From positions 6,471,914 through 6,535,913 of the forward strand of contig NC_135222.1 in NCBI RefSeq assembly GCF_052324685.1: a stretch of 64,000 bases of DNA, in the 5' to 3' direction. Both the position numbers and the translations under genes were made by a program. The stretch's first letter is position 1. Each line of letters opens with the position of its first letter. Positions 1-12,409 of the stretch are shown in pieces. Source of the stretch: Brachyhypopomus gauderio. Its lineage: Eukaryota > Chordata > Actinopteri > Gymnotiformes > Hypopomidae. Under the pieces are notes generated by a model. It had not been told where the DNA came from. It searched no databases and saw only the letters and a program-made list of their open reading frames with translations.

Positions 1-323
1 CTATAGTTTTTACTTTTCTGCAGGGGAATCATTGTTGAATGGTTGTGGAGACATGTAGTAGTGCACACACAGTATATCTGTTTCCATTTGCTGATTATAT
101 TAAACCGCAGCTATTTTTTGCAGCACCTGGACACAGTTCTCAATAAAGCTCAGTCTCCCATCACGTATGGAGGGCATGGGAGATGGTGTCAGTTAATCCA
201 GCTTCTTTGTCGGTCTTTGTGTGCTTAAACACACCCCCCCCCAAACCCCCCACCTCCACCTGCATCACTTTTGCCTCGTGTTTTTTTCATCTTGCCACTG
301 ATTGGCTCACTTTTGTGTGGTAG
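1..323 (+). other. gpr179 intron (window starts inside the gene)
   Basis: No coding exon is convincing here. The stretch ends in a C-rich and T-rich tract leading to the acceptor at 322-323, directly before an exon with the conserved receptor sequence. An AG at about 22-23 follows a pyrimidine tract, but the reading after it does not resemble the receptor family. Confidence 0.6.
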
Positions 324-3300
324 CGAATCCGAGCATCAGGTGTCCTGCTGCTGGAGATGATTCTGATTGGGTCTCTCCTCCTATACTTCCCTGTGAGTAT
401 TACAGTTAAAATCTTCATTCCAGATTATGTCACTATGTAATTATATTGTAATGGATTCCTCAAGCAGGTTTGGGCCATTATTTTTAATTTTATAAGAAAA
501 AGTTCCTGAAAACTTATAGTCCACCTCTTCAGTCACCTGTAACATACATTGATGTGTATGTTTGATATCAGGCACAACATTCTGAAAGATTTTAAATGTT
601 AATGTTAAATTATATAGTATAAACCACAATGACCATTCTCACGTAATGAAATAGCCTAAGTATTAAATGTTTCCCTGCAGTCTATGAGTCTCTCTGTGGG
701 CTATATATAGGTTCAACTATTTTGAAACATTTTTCAATTCGGGGGTGGGGGACAGGCAGGGCCAGGTATGTAATTCTGCTAATCTACCTGCTGTAACTCT
801 TAGAGTTGGCATTCCAGATTTTGCTCAGTTTTGGACTCTGAACCTCCAGTAACACCAAAATACTTTAAACAAATAACAAACAAATAATTATTTGGCTAAA
901 ATATAAATCTGTTTGTCTCTGTAGGTCTTCATCCTGTATTTCAAACCCAGCCCGTTCCGTTGCATTCTGCTGCGGTGGGTGCGTTTGCTGGGATTTGCAA
1001 TCGTTTATGGCACCGTGACGCTGAAGATGTATCGGTGCGTACAGCTCCTGCTAGCGCTAATCTCTTACTAATCTGAGCATCATCTGTCACTCCACTCAAG
1101 TGAACAACAGTCCTCACACAGTGTGCTCACAACTCCACACCACCTGGACCACATTTGGCTTGTGAAAACAGTAGTAGAAGATCCTGGAACACTTTGTGAG
1201 CAGATTTAAGACCTTTACTACAATTTTGGAAGATTTTACCATGAAATATTCCAAATAAAATAAAAAATATTCCAAACATACCTCACATTGCTAAACATTT
1301 TCCCTCTTTTAGTTGTTATTGGTTTTGCTGTAAAAGCCCTGACTTTAGTTTGTCATTTTGGGTTAGATTGTAAGTTATAGAATAGCCATACTTTTCAAGA
1401 AGTCCACAAATGTAAAAACCTGACTTTAATAACATCTTTTGTCTGGAGTTTGATGTTTGATGAGCATATTTCTGACTGCTGTCATCCATGTTGTCAGGGT
1501 ACTGAAGGTGTTCCTCTCACGCACTGCTCAGAGAATGCCCTACATGTCCAACATCTGTGTTATGAAGCTCCTGGGGGTGATGGTTCTCACCGTCAGCTGG
1601 TTCTTGTGTGCATGGACCGCAGGGGTCCTACAGAACCAGGACCGCAACATCCCTCTGCTGATTACATTCACCACCTCCGATGGCCAAGGCTTCAGAGTCT
1701 GTGACTTGGACCGGTGGGATTACATGATGGCTGTGGGTGGGTGAAATATGAACAGACTGTAAATCCACCATATCTTAATATTTACTGATAAATAACAGTG
1801 AGAATATAACAGGTCAGACATAATATTTTTTTTTCCTGAGAGTATGCATGACCCATCAAGAGATTGAATAAGTGATAAATTGCTCAGAGTAATCCAGTGG
1901 ATTGTCAGTGTTATTTGAAAATCTTTTTTATCATTAGATAAATGAGCAGTAAACCAACAGTCCATGGCCTGAAGCAGCTCACTAGCAGATCAAATAAAGG
2001 CTGAATGTCAGACTGACCAGGCTGTATTCATATGCCTTTCAGCGGAGTTGCTGTTGTTGTGCTGGGGTAGCGCCCTCTACAGGTCAGTGAAGCGTGTTCC
2101 CTCTGCTTACCATGAGCCTCGATACATGGGCATGGCGGTTCACAACGAGCTGCTGGTCTCCTCCGTGTTTCATGTTCTCAGGTACGCGCTCAAGGTCACG
2201 CACACGTGCACTCTCCAAATGACCAGCAAATACAACACACTGATTCCAATGTGTCACTCATTTCTCCCATTCCTCCCATTGTCAGGTTCATGCGGCCATT
2301 TCTGCATCCTGATTGGATGATCTTGCTCTTCTTCACCCATACACACATCACAATCACTGTAACACTCGGCCTGCTATTCATCCCTAAGGTACTTCATTAT
2401 CGCCTAAGGGACATTTTTCTTAGTATGTGCCTGGCACCAAAAGACCAGTTTTATGAGGAATCAGGACACTTTGGGTTAAAATAAAGATTCTCTCCCACTC
2501 ATATGTGTTACAGTTCCTCTACATGTCTAGACCTTTGAAAGAGGATGTCGCAGAGGTATATGAGGATGAAGTGGATCTACGGCGTTCGTGTTCATTCCTC
2601 AACAACAGCTTTACATCTGCCTGCAGCCTGGACCCAGACGACATCCGGGTACACTCCCCTGACACCACACAGTCAAACCACCGCCTCCTATGTAACCTCT
2701 CCAGGACTTTGATCATATCTGCATGGATGTAGTTCAAGAGGCAATGTAACACAATTATAATTATTACTTAAAAGTAAAACTGCTAGTCAAGCCTGGTATT
2801 ATATGAATTCCAAAATGCGCACAGCATTTTTATACATCTTGTTTTGAAAATGCATTCCAGATTGCTAATTGTTGCTCATGTTTGCAAGTCTTACACAGCA
2901 ACACTCCATACAGCCCAATAACAATAAGCTCCCTAAACTTTTCCTAGTACAGCAGTGTCAAGTAATCTTAACAAGACAATGATAAATTAAGCTCATTTTT
3001 GATATTTTGATTAATTTGTACCAAACCTGTTGAAAAATGTTTATTCTTGAATTGCTGTTGTGCATCATATTCTCTTGATAACAATAACAATAACACCATT
3101 CCTGTTAACACCATTCCTCCCCTCTCTCTACACACCAGGATGAGCTGAAAAAACTCTATGCGCAGTTGGAAGTTCAAAAGAACAAGACACTGACAAACAA
3201 CAACCCGCACCTGCAGAAGAAACGCAGCAGTCGTCTCACGCTGGGACGATCCATCATCAGACGCATCGCTGAGATCCCAGAGAGCTTGAGTCGACAGTGC

Positions 3301-6141
3301 AGTCATGAAGACAAGGACACTTCAGGGGGTGGAGGAACAAGAAAGTGGTCTGGATCTTTCATAGCAACCCCCGAAAGCACCAGAGCCAGTATGAGGAAAG
3401 ATGGCACACCGAAGAGGCGGAAGTCCCACTGTGCTTATGAGCATGGTTCAGAGAGGGATGCCTCACTGATGAACTCCTCGCTGAGAAGCAACGTAGACAA
3501 GAGGTCACATGTCTCAGAGGCTGAATCCATCGACACAGTGCCACTTGTTTGCAAGTCAGCCAGTGCTCACAACCTTGCAGTGGACAACAACTTCCTACAG
3601 CCTGGGTCCCCCCGGATCCAGAAGTCACGTAGTTTCATAGAAAAGCACAGAGACCATTATGTATTTTCTCCTCCTAGAGCCACGGAGGACCCGTCTTTTG
3701 CTGGCACAGCAAGCTCTGAAAATCCTAAGATTCATCGACCACAGGGCTCGATAAAGGAGCAGACCTCGAATGCCTTGCTCTGTCTGTCTTTTGACAAGGC
3801 GGAGGTCTGCCCTTGGGAAGTTGAAGAGGAGTCAGCAAGCAAAAATCTGTCAAACCAAAAGCATGTCACTTATTCTCTCTCTCAGCAAGAACCCCCAGCT
3901 CCTGACCCTACGTCACCTCCTTCCCTACTCTATGTCTGCCCCTGGGAATGTCTGCCTCCGCCTCTTTCTTCTGTGGGAGAGGGTGGGCAGGGCATTGATT
4001 CAGATGTTGATTCTTCAAAACCAAAATTCCCAGTCTCCTCTAGTGCTCCTGGATCACCACGCGGCTTTGCCAAGCCAAAGGACTTCAGTGGATTTTCTTT
4101 TCGTTCGGCTACCCAAGGTCTCCTTGTAGCAAAGGGAATAGTAGTTGGCAAAGGATCCCATGCCCGAACCACATCCATGAAACTGACCCCAGGCAGTGCT
4201 ACAAGTTTAGGAAGGAAGACACCACAAACACCAAGACGAGCCATGACCACTGTTGATGTGAAACCTTGCCTTGTAAAACAGGCAGCAGTGAGACTTCCAT
4301 CCTCAGATTCCCCAGTCAAGAGTCCTAAAAGCAGTGCCCCATCACACATCTGCCCATGGGAATCAGAGGAGCTAGTAATGGAGGTCAGAAAACAAAATGC
4401 CAGTGAAAATATAACACAGTTACAGAGCAGTGGTGTGCATAGGCCATCTCTAACTCCCAATAGTGACAGCTATCATTCCTTACACCAGATTAAAGCTTCG
4501 CTGACTGTTCCAACAGCAGAAATATGTCCATGGGATGTGCCCAAGCAGGCTCCAATGCATCAGCAAAGCATTGCTGATATTTGCCCCTGGGAAGTGGTGG
4601 AGGAACCAGGGCAGTTACAAGTCAAGAATGCACGTGCTTCTCTTTGTCCTTGGGAAGAAGACAGCACACAAACACAAGGGTCAGTAGAAAAGAGGGAGCT
4701 GTTATGGGTCGGTCCAACACCTGAACTTCAGAGTTGTGTAAATGCTGATGTTTGCCCTTGGGATGTAACATCTCAGGTTAAACAAGATTCCGCTAAGTTA
4801 TGTGAGGGAGTTATTTATACCAACGCTCAACCAAGGAATCAAGACACAAAGGGACAAGGTACTGCACCAGAGACACTTCACACTGATGATGAAACAAATC
4901 AACTACAGAAACATCAAGTAATCATTCGTGTTGACTTGTGTCCCTGCGACTCAGAGGATGCAATAGAAAAGGACCAGGAAACAATTCAGAGCACTGACTT
5001 GCTGAGCACAGCTACTGCAACACAACAAGCATCTCAGCAATTCAGCAGCACTGCAAAAGTATGTCCACGAGAATCAGAAGAAGCGTCACAAAGTGATGTT
5101 AAGGAACAACCAAAAGGAGCTGTTGAGAAAACTACAGCAAAAATTCATCCACAAACAGAAGCTTGTCCTTGGGATTATCCTGAATCCACCATCACTGAAA
5201 TCTGTCCTTTGGAATCACAAGGAGCATCGCCCAACCTAAAGCAAGAAACAGTGGGTTTACCTTCCCAGGTGTCCATGTCTCAGAAAGAGCATTTATTGAA
5301 AGCAATAGGGTGTGAGAATTCAAAAGAAAATAGTGCTGCTGAAACCAAGGAAGTGGAGACGTCAACCCTGAAGGGAAAAAGTGTACTGGAAAATGTTGGT
5401 CCTAGGGAAACTAATGAGGCAGTCAAAATACAAGTGACTATTTGTGCAGAAGTCTGCCCTTGGGAAACTAGTGATCCAGTCAAAAAACAAGAGCCTGTTT
5501 ATACTGAAGTATGTCCATGGGAAACTAGTGAAACAATGAAAAAACAAGGAACTGTTTGTGCAGAAGTGTGTCCTTGGGATAATAGTGAGCTAGAAACAGA
5601 ACAACCAGCGAAATCAATCCAAAAACAAGAAAGAAATCGTGATGATGTATGTCCATGGGACGCAAGTGAGTCTGCAAAGCAAACGATGAAACAAAAGACT
5701 GTTGGCACTGATATTTGCCCCTGGGAAACAGAAAAGTCACCAAAACCAGTTCAAAGTCAATTCAGCCCTCAAGCAGACGTTTGTCCTCTAGAACCAGAGG
5801 ACTCAGGAAAGTCCCAAATACAAGAAACACTTTGTCCTCAGGAAACTAAATCTGAAACACCAAGAAAAGCAGCAGATGGTATTGATAAAAATGACACTGA
5901 GATGAAGGAAAGTGATATGGTACTGTCTGAGGACATGAGGGCACAGGGGTCAAGGGTTAGCAGGCCTCTTACTCGCTGTGATGCCCTGTGTCCATGGGAC
6001 ACGGAAGGGGAGTCACAGGCAGCCATAACAACACACGAGAACTCCGATATCTTCACATGGGAGGAAACAATCCCAGAGGAGGATGAAGGTGATGATGCAG
6101 AAACAGCTGCAGAGGCTTTCATCTTCCCGCCTGATCTATAA
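324..6141 (+). CDS. gpr179: G protein-coupled receptor 179, 3' part (orphan class C GPCR)
   Basis: Visible coding exons are 324-392, 925-1034, 1498-1736, 2043-2181, 2286-2388, 2514-2648 and 3139-6141; phases agree and give 1265 residues, with the N-terminal ectodomain outside the window. The first six exons carry transmembrane helices 2-7 (for example LLLEMILIGSLLLYFP, LLGFAIVYGTVTLKMYR, LFFTHTHITITVTLGLLF) and the family landmarks HEPRYMG and HNELL. The last exon opens with DELKKLYAQLE, shared by GPR158 and GPR179. It then encodes about 970 residues of low-complexity tail with 14 strict CPWE/CPWD motifs plus decayed versions. In mammals GPR179 sits at the dendritic tips of retinal ON-bipolar cells, recruits RGS proteins with Gbeta5 to the mGluR6-TRPM1 cascade, and is mutated in congenital stationary night blindness. 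GPR158 is the alternative, but it has only about three CPWE motifs, and mrpl45 next door matches the GPR179 locus. Confidence 0.93.
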
Positions 6142-8161
6142 ACTGAGCTTAGCACTACGCTTCGCTTTTCTCTCAGAGACAGATACATTTGGTCACGAGT
6201 CATGTTATTGGGGTAACTGAGGCAATGTTTATTTCTAATTTAAAGTGGCAATTAAAGAAATGACAACTAATGGATACAACTATAGAAAATGTCCTTCGTT
6301 TTCTGCTTATCGTGCAGTATACAATATATGACAAGAAGTTACTGAATCTTGCCAAGACTGACAAGTCATTGTGATTGACTGATCTCCACAGCTAGGTGCA
6401 TATCTCGCAACAATACCGTCAATCCCTCTTTGAACTTGATATTGTTTTGTGCATCTTTGTGTTTGTTTGAGAATGCAGTCTATTTAAACGTCAGCCACAC
6501 GTCTCTATAATGATGTGACCAAAGAGACACCAATTAAAAGATCGAAAATATAAGAAAACCACACTGCAGAGTATCTTTTAATAAGTATACATTTTATCTT
6601 GCTGGCTTCAATAGTGGAAAGCCAGCATATTTCACATTTCATATTCATTCATCTGTTCATGCTGAAGACAATTTGTTTTTGGGGCTGCAGGTGTATTTGG
6701 CCAGCTTCTGGTCTGGTCCTGGAATTCCTTATGAAGAGTATTAACAACCATACTTCCATTATTTGATGTGGCAATGATATATGTATGGGAAATGGCCATA
6801 CTAAGGCCAAGTGCAAAATACCATACACAGTCTATGAAGTATGTTTACATTATATTTGATATACAAGTAATATGCTTATATACAGCAATTATTTGGTTAC
6901 AATGAAGTCAGTTTTCTCATTCAGAGCTACATTTTTGGAAATGTCAAACATTTCTTCTCATTGCTTAAAAAATTACACTTTTTATTCAGGAATCATGTGT
7001 TTATAATAAGAGGGGAATGCAGAGCGTCAGCTGATTTTTGTATGATTACAGATTAATTGTATGCTCCTTTGTCCCCTTTCTTTGTAATCTGGAAAGTTTG
7101 GGATTGACAAACTTCAGAGACTGGTCTGAGTTCAAGTGTGCATGCATAAAGTAAAAGCTCTGGACACCAGCACATCGGATTTGTTTAATGACTACAGGGT
7201 TTAATGCACGGGTATTTATATGTATACGAGTGATATGGTTCATTAAATCATAGCATGTTTTATACACAGACCCCTTCATTTTTGGTCTACTTACATCAAC
7301 CCATAGACATCACCAGAAACTGAAGCAGCTTTGCTAGGTATATAATTATAGTAATTCATTCTCAGAACATATGCTGGTATTCTCTTCATGCTTGTCTCTG
7401 GATACATCTAAACCAAGATCCTGGATTGTTCACTTCTATAGTCTTCCATGGCATGTGAGGTGATTAAGTCTTTTATTCCCAACACTGGCACAGCCATTAG
7501 AGGCTGGGAATCCAGGTGTTCTTATAAATACTCTTATGCTTCTTCTACTACCCAGTCCTGTGTTCTTCCTATGACCCAGAAAATAATAATCATAATATAA
7601 TTATGCATCAGTTCTTTACATGTGCTAAGGGAAGGACGCACTGGCCGAAGAATGGTCCACGCACTGGTTATACCACAGTAGGACTAGAACTGAAAAGAAC
7701 ATTCCAGTCTGATGTCTTTTGCTGGTAACACACTGTTATACTATACTGGTCTCGTTTTCATTTGTCATTTAAAAAGAACATTATTAAATGCAACGTTAAT
7801 AAACCTTGTAAACATTGATTGTCATCTTTATAGATTATAGCTGGCACTCCTGGGGCGCTCAGCTGTGCTTTGAAGCAGGAGTTATCCTTCACCATCCCAG
7901 GCTGGTAGTTAATCTGCCAGAGGCAGTGACCTCGTTTGCGGATGAACGTTTTCAATCAATAAAATGAAACAGTGTAGGTTGTATGACTAAAGTCAGCACA
8001 GTCAATTTAAGAATAGACAAAAACGAAGTCACCATTAATTCCCTTAAACAGACAAGGAAACATTGTCTACATTAAACATTGTTTACATTAAAAGTAAAAA
8101 ATAAATCAACACAATGTGGACATATTCTGAACACGACCATGGTGATGAGGGCTGTACAGTC
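6142..8161. other. gpr179 / mrpl45 convergent 3' interval
   Basis: This A/T-rich stretch begins with the gpr179 3' UTR. A possible ATTAAA poly(A) signal lies at 6251-6256. From about 6.6 to 8.1 kb I see no exon, RNA gene or clear repeat. The mrpl45 3' end approaches from the right. Confidence 0.5.
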
Positions 8162-8167
8162 TTTATT
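8162..8167 (-). terminator. mrpl45 poly(A) signal AATAAA
   Basis: Read on the minus strand this is AATAAA, 120 bp beyond the mrpl45 stop codon. It is the first canonical signal in that direction, so the 3' UTR is probably about 140 nt. Confidence 0.6.
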
Positions 8168-8286
8168 ACATCTTTACTACACACAGATTTGATCTTTTTA
8201 GGGATGAAGGGCATTCATTTCCACGGAAAACAGTCATGTCAAACGTCAATAGTCTGTAGAATGTTGGTGGCGGCCCGCCTTCTGGG

Positions 8287-10393
8287 TTACTTATACCACT
8301 GCACAGGCTTGGGCTGGGGCACTTGGTAATTGAGACTCTCAAACTCCTCATCTGGTTTAAGCTTGGGGCCTGGGATCATAACAGTCTAGATGGGGAAAAG
8401 CAGGTAAAAAAGAACATTATTTGAAAATGGAGAGGTACATACTGAAGGAGGCAATAAATACAAACTGTATAACTTTAGAAATGAGACTGTGCCAAAGGTT
8501 TTGTGGTAATAGTGCCAAGTAAACAATTTGCATGCTGAAAATAGCACATTAAGCACCCACAGACCTTGATGATGGGGTCTTTAGGAGGGGCCCAGGCCGG
8601 GACGATCTTGCCATGCAGCCTCCAGCGGCCATAAGGGTTGACCAGGTGCCTCTCCATCACCAGATACTCCAGGACATCCTTTGGTTCCTCCTCGTTGCCC
8701 AGCATCAAGCGGCCAAACCGGTCATAAATCGCCAACGTCTAGGCAGCCCCAGAAAACATTGGGGTAAAACAAAGTCTGATGTATCTCATGCCATGAATAA
8801 GACAGTGTGATGGTAGACAGCTGGAGGTGGCACACCAACACCAAGTTTACAGTCCTCCACTCACCTGTCTGGAGTGCATGCGGATCGTCACCTGGCCATA
8901 CAGATTGCCTTTGCTAATCATGTCGGTGCATCTAGCATGGACCAAGCGCGGTGGTTCCAAGGACTCGATGTATCGCCACCTCAGGGTTTTGTAGCGGTTC
9001 CCCCGAACCATCTCCTACAGCACACAGCAGCTCGGTTAAGTGCTCAACACCATCAATAAATGACTCTTCAATAGCACACACACAATCCAGTGTGTAAAAC
9101 ATTCCAAATTAAATAATCACGTTCTTTGTTAAAGTAATATGTAACATTATGTCCAACTTATTCACATTTCAGAAATGCCCGATTCTAAAAGTTTCATTTC
9201 AAAAGAATGGTTTACATACAGGGTAGCACCTTTCCGTCACCAAGGCATGAAGTTTGTCTTTGTTAAACCTTGAAAAGGAGACAGAGAGAAAAGGATATTC
9301 CTCCACACAGTTAGTTGTGATGAGGTCAAAACAGACATACATTTTTAAACGGTCAGTTCAATGTAGGGATAAAAACCAACACTGGAACCCCAACTGTAAA
9401 ATGCTAATAGGAAATCACTGAGCTGGGTAGATGGACAGGACAGTAAATTTAGCGTTTTAGACAGATGGAAAACATACATTCATATTTGGTTTGTATCAAA
9501 ATCAAGAACAAAAATATTTTCCTTACTGAGTCAGTGCCATATGGGCTTCAATGAAGATTTCCTGAGCTCGCACAGCAAACTCCTTAGTAGAAAATTCTGG
9601 GTCATGTTCTTTTATTTTTCGTATCCTAAAAATAAAACAAATACATCCTCACATGTATTTAGAGTGTGAACCAGGTACAAAGCGCGTAACCTTAAGACAC
9701 ACGTGTGTATGTGTACCCGCACACTGCCTTAATCCTGAACCTTACGCTAGTTGGGAGGCCGCAGTCTGTCGAAGTTGTTCTGTACGCTGCTTCAGTCCCT
9801 CTCTGGACAAAGAGGAGAGGCGAGCATCACCCTCGGGAGGGAGGTACGGATCAAAGACCGCAGCTGCCGTGCAGAGAGGAAAATAACGTTGAGCAACATA
9901 TCTACCTCCTCAGTAAATCATAAAAGCACAGTTATAATGAACATCACAAGGGTTAAAGCAAAGACGTGCAGCTGATGGGTAGGACTTGGGTAACTTCTGG
10001 AGTCGGCGTACCTGTGCATGAAATGTTGACGGCTCTCTCCATGTATTCCTGCCTGATGACCAGACCAGCGGCCCGCATCTTTGCCTCTTGATCTGCCCGT
10101 GTCTTGACTCTCACGTTCACAGCGGGCGGAATAAAGTAGCGTTTCTTTGTCCGGATCGGAACCACAACATGCTGGGGGAAGAGCAAAAATTTAAATCTTT
10201 AACAATTTCAAACCATTTAAAGAATGGCGAACGTGATCATCTTTCTCAGCCTAGAATTTATTTTCGTATTTACTCAAACAGCATTGCACATTACTAGTAC
10301 CTTTAAAAAATGTTGTTCGACTTAATTCCATACCTTTAGATTTTGCCATGTCTCGGGAAATAATTTCAACGTCCTACAGATGGAAGTCGCCAT
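8287..10393 (-). CDS. mrpl45: Mitochondrial large ribosomal subunit protein mL45
   Basis: There are eight exons in transcript order: 10334-10393, 10012-10171, 9746-9863, 9527-9625, 9220-9268, 8865-9014, 8565-8738 and 8287-8385, giving 302 residues against 306 in human. The start context is AACATGGCGAC. Conserved blocks are [12 protein letters not shown] near the N-terminus, [70 protein letters not shown] and the C-terminal [16 protein letters not shown]. mL45 is a Tim44-like protein of the 39S subunit. It lies by the peptide exit tunnel and helps anchor the mitoribosome to the inner membrane, where newly made hydrophobic chains are inserted. It is tail to tail with gpr179, the arrangement expected at the human 17q12 locus. 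No coding defect was seen. Confidence 0.95.
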
Positions 10394-10397
10394 GTTG
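10387..10397 (-). promoter_or_regulatory. YY1-type element over the mrpl45 start codon
   Basis: The minus strand reads AACATGGCGAC across the ATG. This matches the YY1 core (AANATGGCG) often found just downstream of transcription starts in housekeeping genes. The flanking 10400-10450 is CpG-rich, consistent with a TATA-less promoter. Confidence 0.5.
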
Positions 10398-10449
10398 AAT
10401 CTTCTTCTTGCGGCTCAGTCTTCGCGCTCGCGCCACCCAGTGGAACGGC

Positions 10450-11437
10450 GCGTGAAGCTCGCGCTTTTCAACCTTCATGGCGATGCTCAAAAGTTGAATT
10501 TGCTTAAATTATTTGCTCGTCTGAATCAAACTTTAGGAAAAATGTTTTCCTTCCTAAACCGCTGAGCCCACGAAACACAAGATTCAATATTTACTGCACA
10601 CGCAGCTGTGGGAGTTTTTGTATTTTGCTTAACTTGATACAAGTTCTAGAAAAGTATAGGGAAAGAGTTAGCTACTGTGTGCTGTTGTATACAACACCTG
10701 AACTTAATTCATACATTTGTTATTTGCCAATTCATGATTTTTAAAAATGGGTAGGTTTCTCAGCCAGTGGTAAAATTAATTGGTCACCATTGTAAAGTAA
10801 GCAAGACCACATGGCCTGTGGCATTTACCTTGAGGACTGGCAAAAATGTCAACGTATTTTATGTATTACTATGAGTCAGCAACTAATACATTTTCCCATT
10901 ATAAAAAGGTTCCCTTAAGTACATTAACGTACCTCCTCCACCCATACTCTGGTCCACACACATGCATTCACAGCAGACACAATGTTACGAAGAAAGAGCA
11001 TTTTTGTTTTTTCATTTCTTCTCTTCTTTAATGAACACCAATTATATCCTTAAACAAAAGCACGACAAATGACTGAGGGAACTTTGATCTTTTGTAAAGA
11101 GCCTCATCAGAAATATTAATCTAGTTGCTCAACAAGCATTTGTGTATCCATAACATCCGACGTTAATGTGCCTGTTTAAGTCTGGACTGAGTATTACTGC
11201 AAACTGGTTTTACTGATTAAGGCCTCAGAGCACAATCAGAGTAAAATAACCACCCCTTAATATGGACCCTGACTTAAACTAGACTTAAGCTGATATAGTC
11301 CATGGGCCAAAGTAAAATCTTTCTACTTCAAGAGTGATTCAACACTAAAGTAATTGTTGAAGATGCACTTTATAAAATGCTCCCCTCCGTATTTAAATTA
11401 TGTGGTCAATGCAGGGTTTCTTAAACGACGTTCTCCG
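10450..11437. other. Intergenic, mrpl45 promoter side to npepps 3' end
   Basis: Apart from CpG-rich sequence near 10400-10450 I see no gene, RNA or recognisable mobile element here. Open frames are short and A/T-rich. Confidence 0.5.
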
Positions 11438-11443
11438 TTTATT
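11438..11443 (-). terminator. Candidate npepps poly(A) signal
   Basis: AATAAA on the minus strand, about 970 bp downstream of the npepps stop codon. The interval 11444-12409 would then be the 3' UTR. It contains a long A/G-rich run at 12037-12079 (poly-pyrimidine in the transcript). Confidence 0.45.
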
Positions 11444-12409
11444 TTCCTCATTGTAGTTGCTCGAGAGGGTTAGGCCATTGGGAGTGTGTTGGGGAAGAGG
11501 GGACACTTTCACACAGAAGGAAAAATAGAATCGCAGTTCAGATTAGTCGAAGGTCTCAGCGAGAATGCTTGCATTATACAATATACATACAGTACCATGC
11601 TTACGCTGTTCGGTCTGATCGAACCGGTTGAGCGTTGAGAATCAGTGCCGTTGCCATTAGAAGTCCATTCTACAAGCGCACCACAATAACCATAAGATCC
11701 ATTCCACTAAGCCACATCTCAAGGTGATTCCAAGTAAAACTGGCTACAGCCATCATTCACAGATGATGCAGCAGAGGAAGTAGATTACTGTTCGCACAGA
11801 AAATTATACACGTCAAACCATCCAACCCCTCAAAAAAGAAACTAAATTAAAATACTGAAATAATCTTTCATATCAACTGTAAGCATGCCTCTTATTAAAA
11901 AGATAGGTGGAAGAGCAAAAACAATTCACAGTTATACTACTGTGTGAATCTATGTAAGTGTGCGTTCTGGTGTACTGTACTGAACGATTGCTAACTGTAA
12001 AAAGCGTATGCATGCGGTTTTTTTGTTTGTTTTAAAAAGAAAAGAAGAAAAAAAAAAAAAAAGAAAAAAAAAAAGAAAATCAGCACACACGGCATTTTGA
12101 CCATTTCTGTCCACACCATCTGCAGCTGGCTGAATGGTGTACAGCATCCCTCCTTGCGCGTTTAAACAGCTTTGATTCTTCCGTCTTGATTTCGTTTTCC
12201 CCTCGGGTAATTCTCAGGATTGAGCTAGACTGGATTGATCTTTTCTTTGTCACCTGGATGTAGGAAAAAGGAAAAAACGTAGCCCGTTTGGATTCTGGAT
12301 GCTCTCGTGCTCTCCGGTTGACGAAGGGGCAGAACCAGTGATGATTTGCCTGGAGATCCGAGTGATTAAGTAAGCGGGTCAGGAGAGGCTGGGGTCAGAG
12401 TTCATGGGG

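Noticed and set aside
43-228. Possible gpr179 exon after an AG at about 22-23
   Set aside because: The translation shows no similarity to GPR158/GPR179 and the next true exon begins at 324.
3359-6203. Antisense frames opposite the gpr179 tail exon
   Set aside because: They follow from low stop density opposite the CPWE repeats and match no family.
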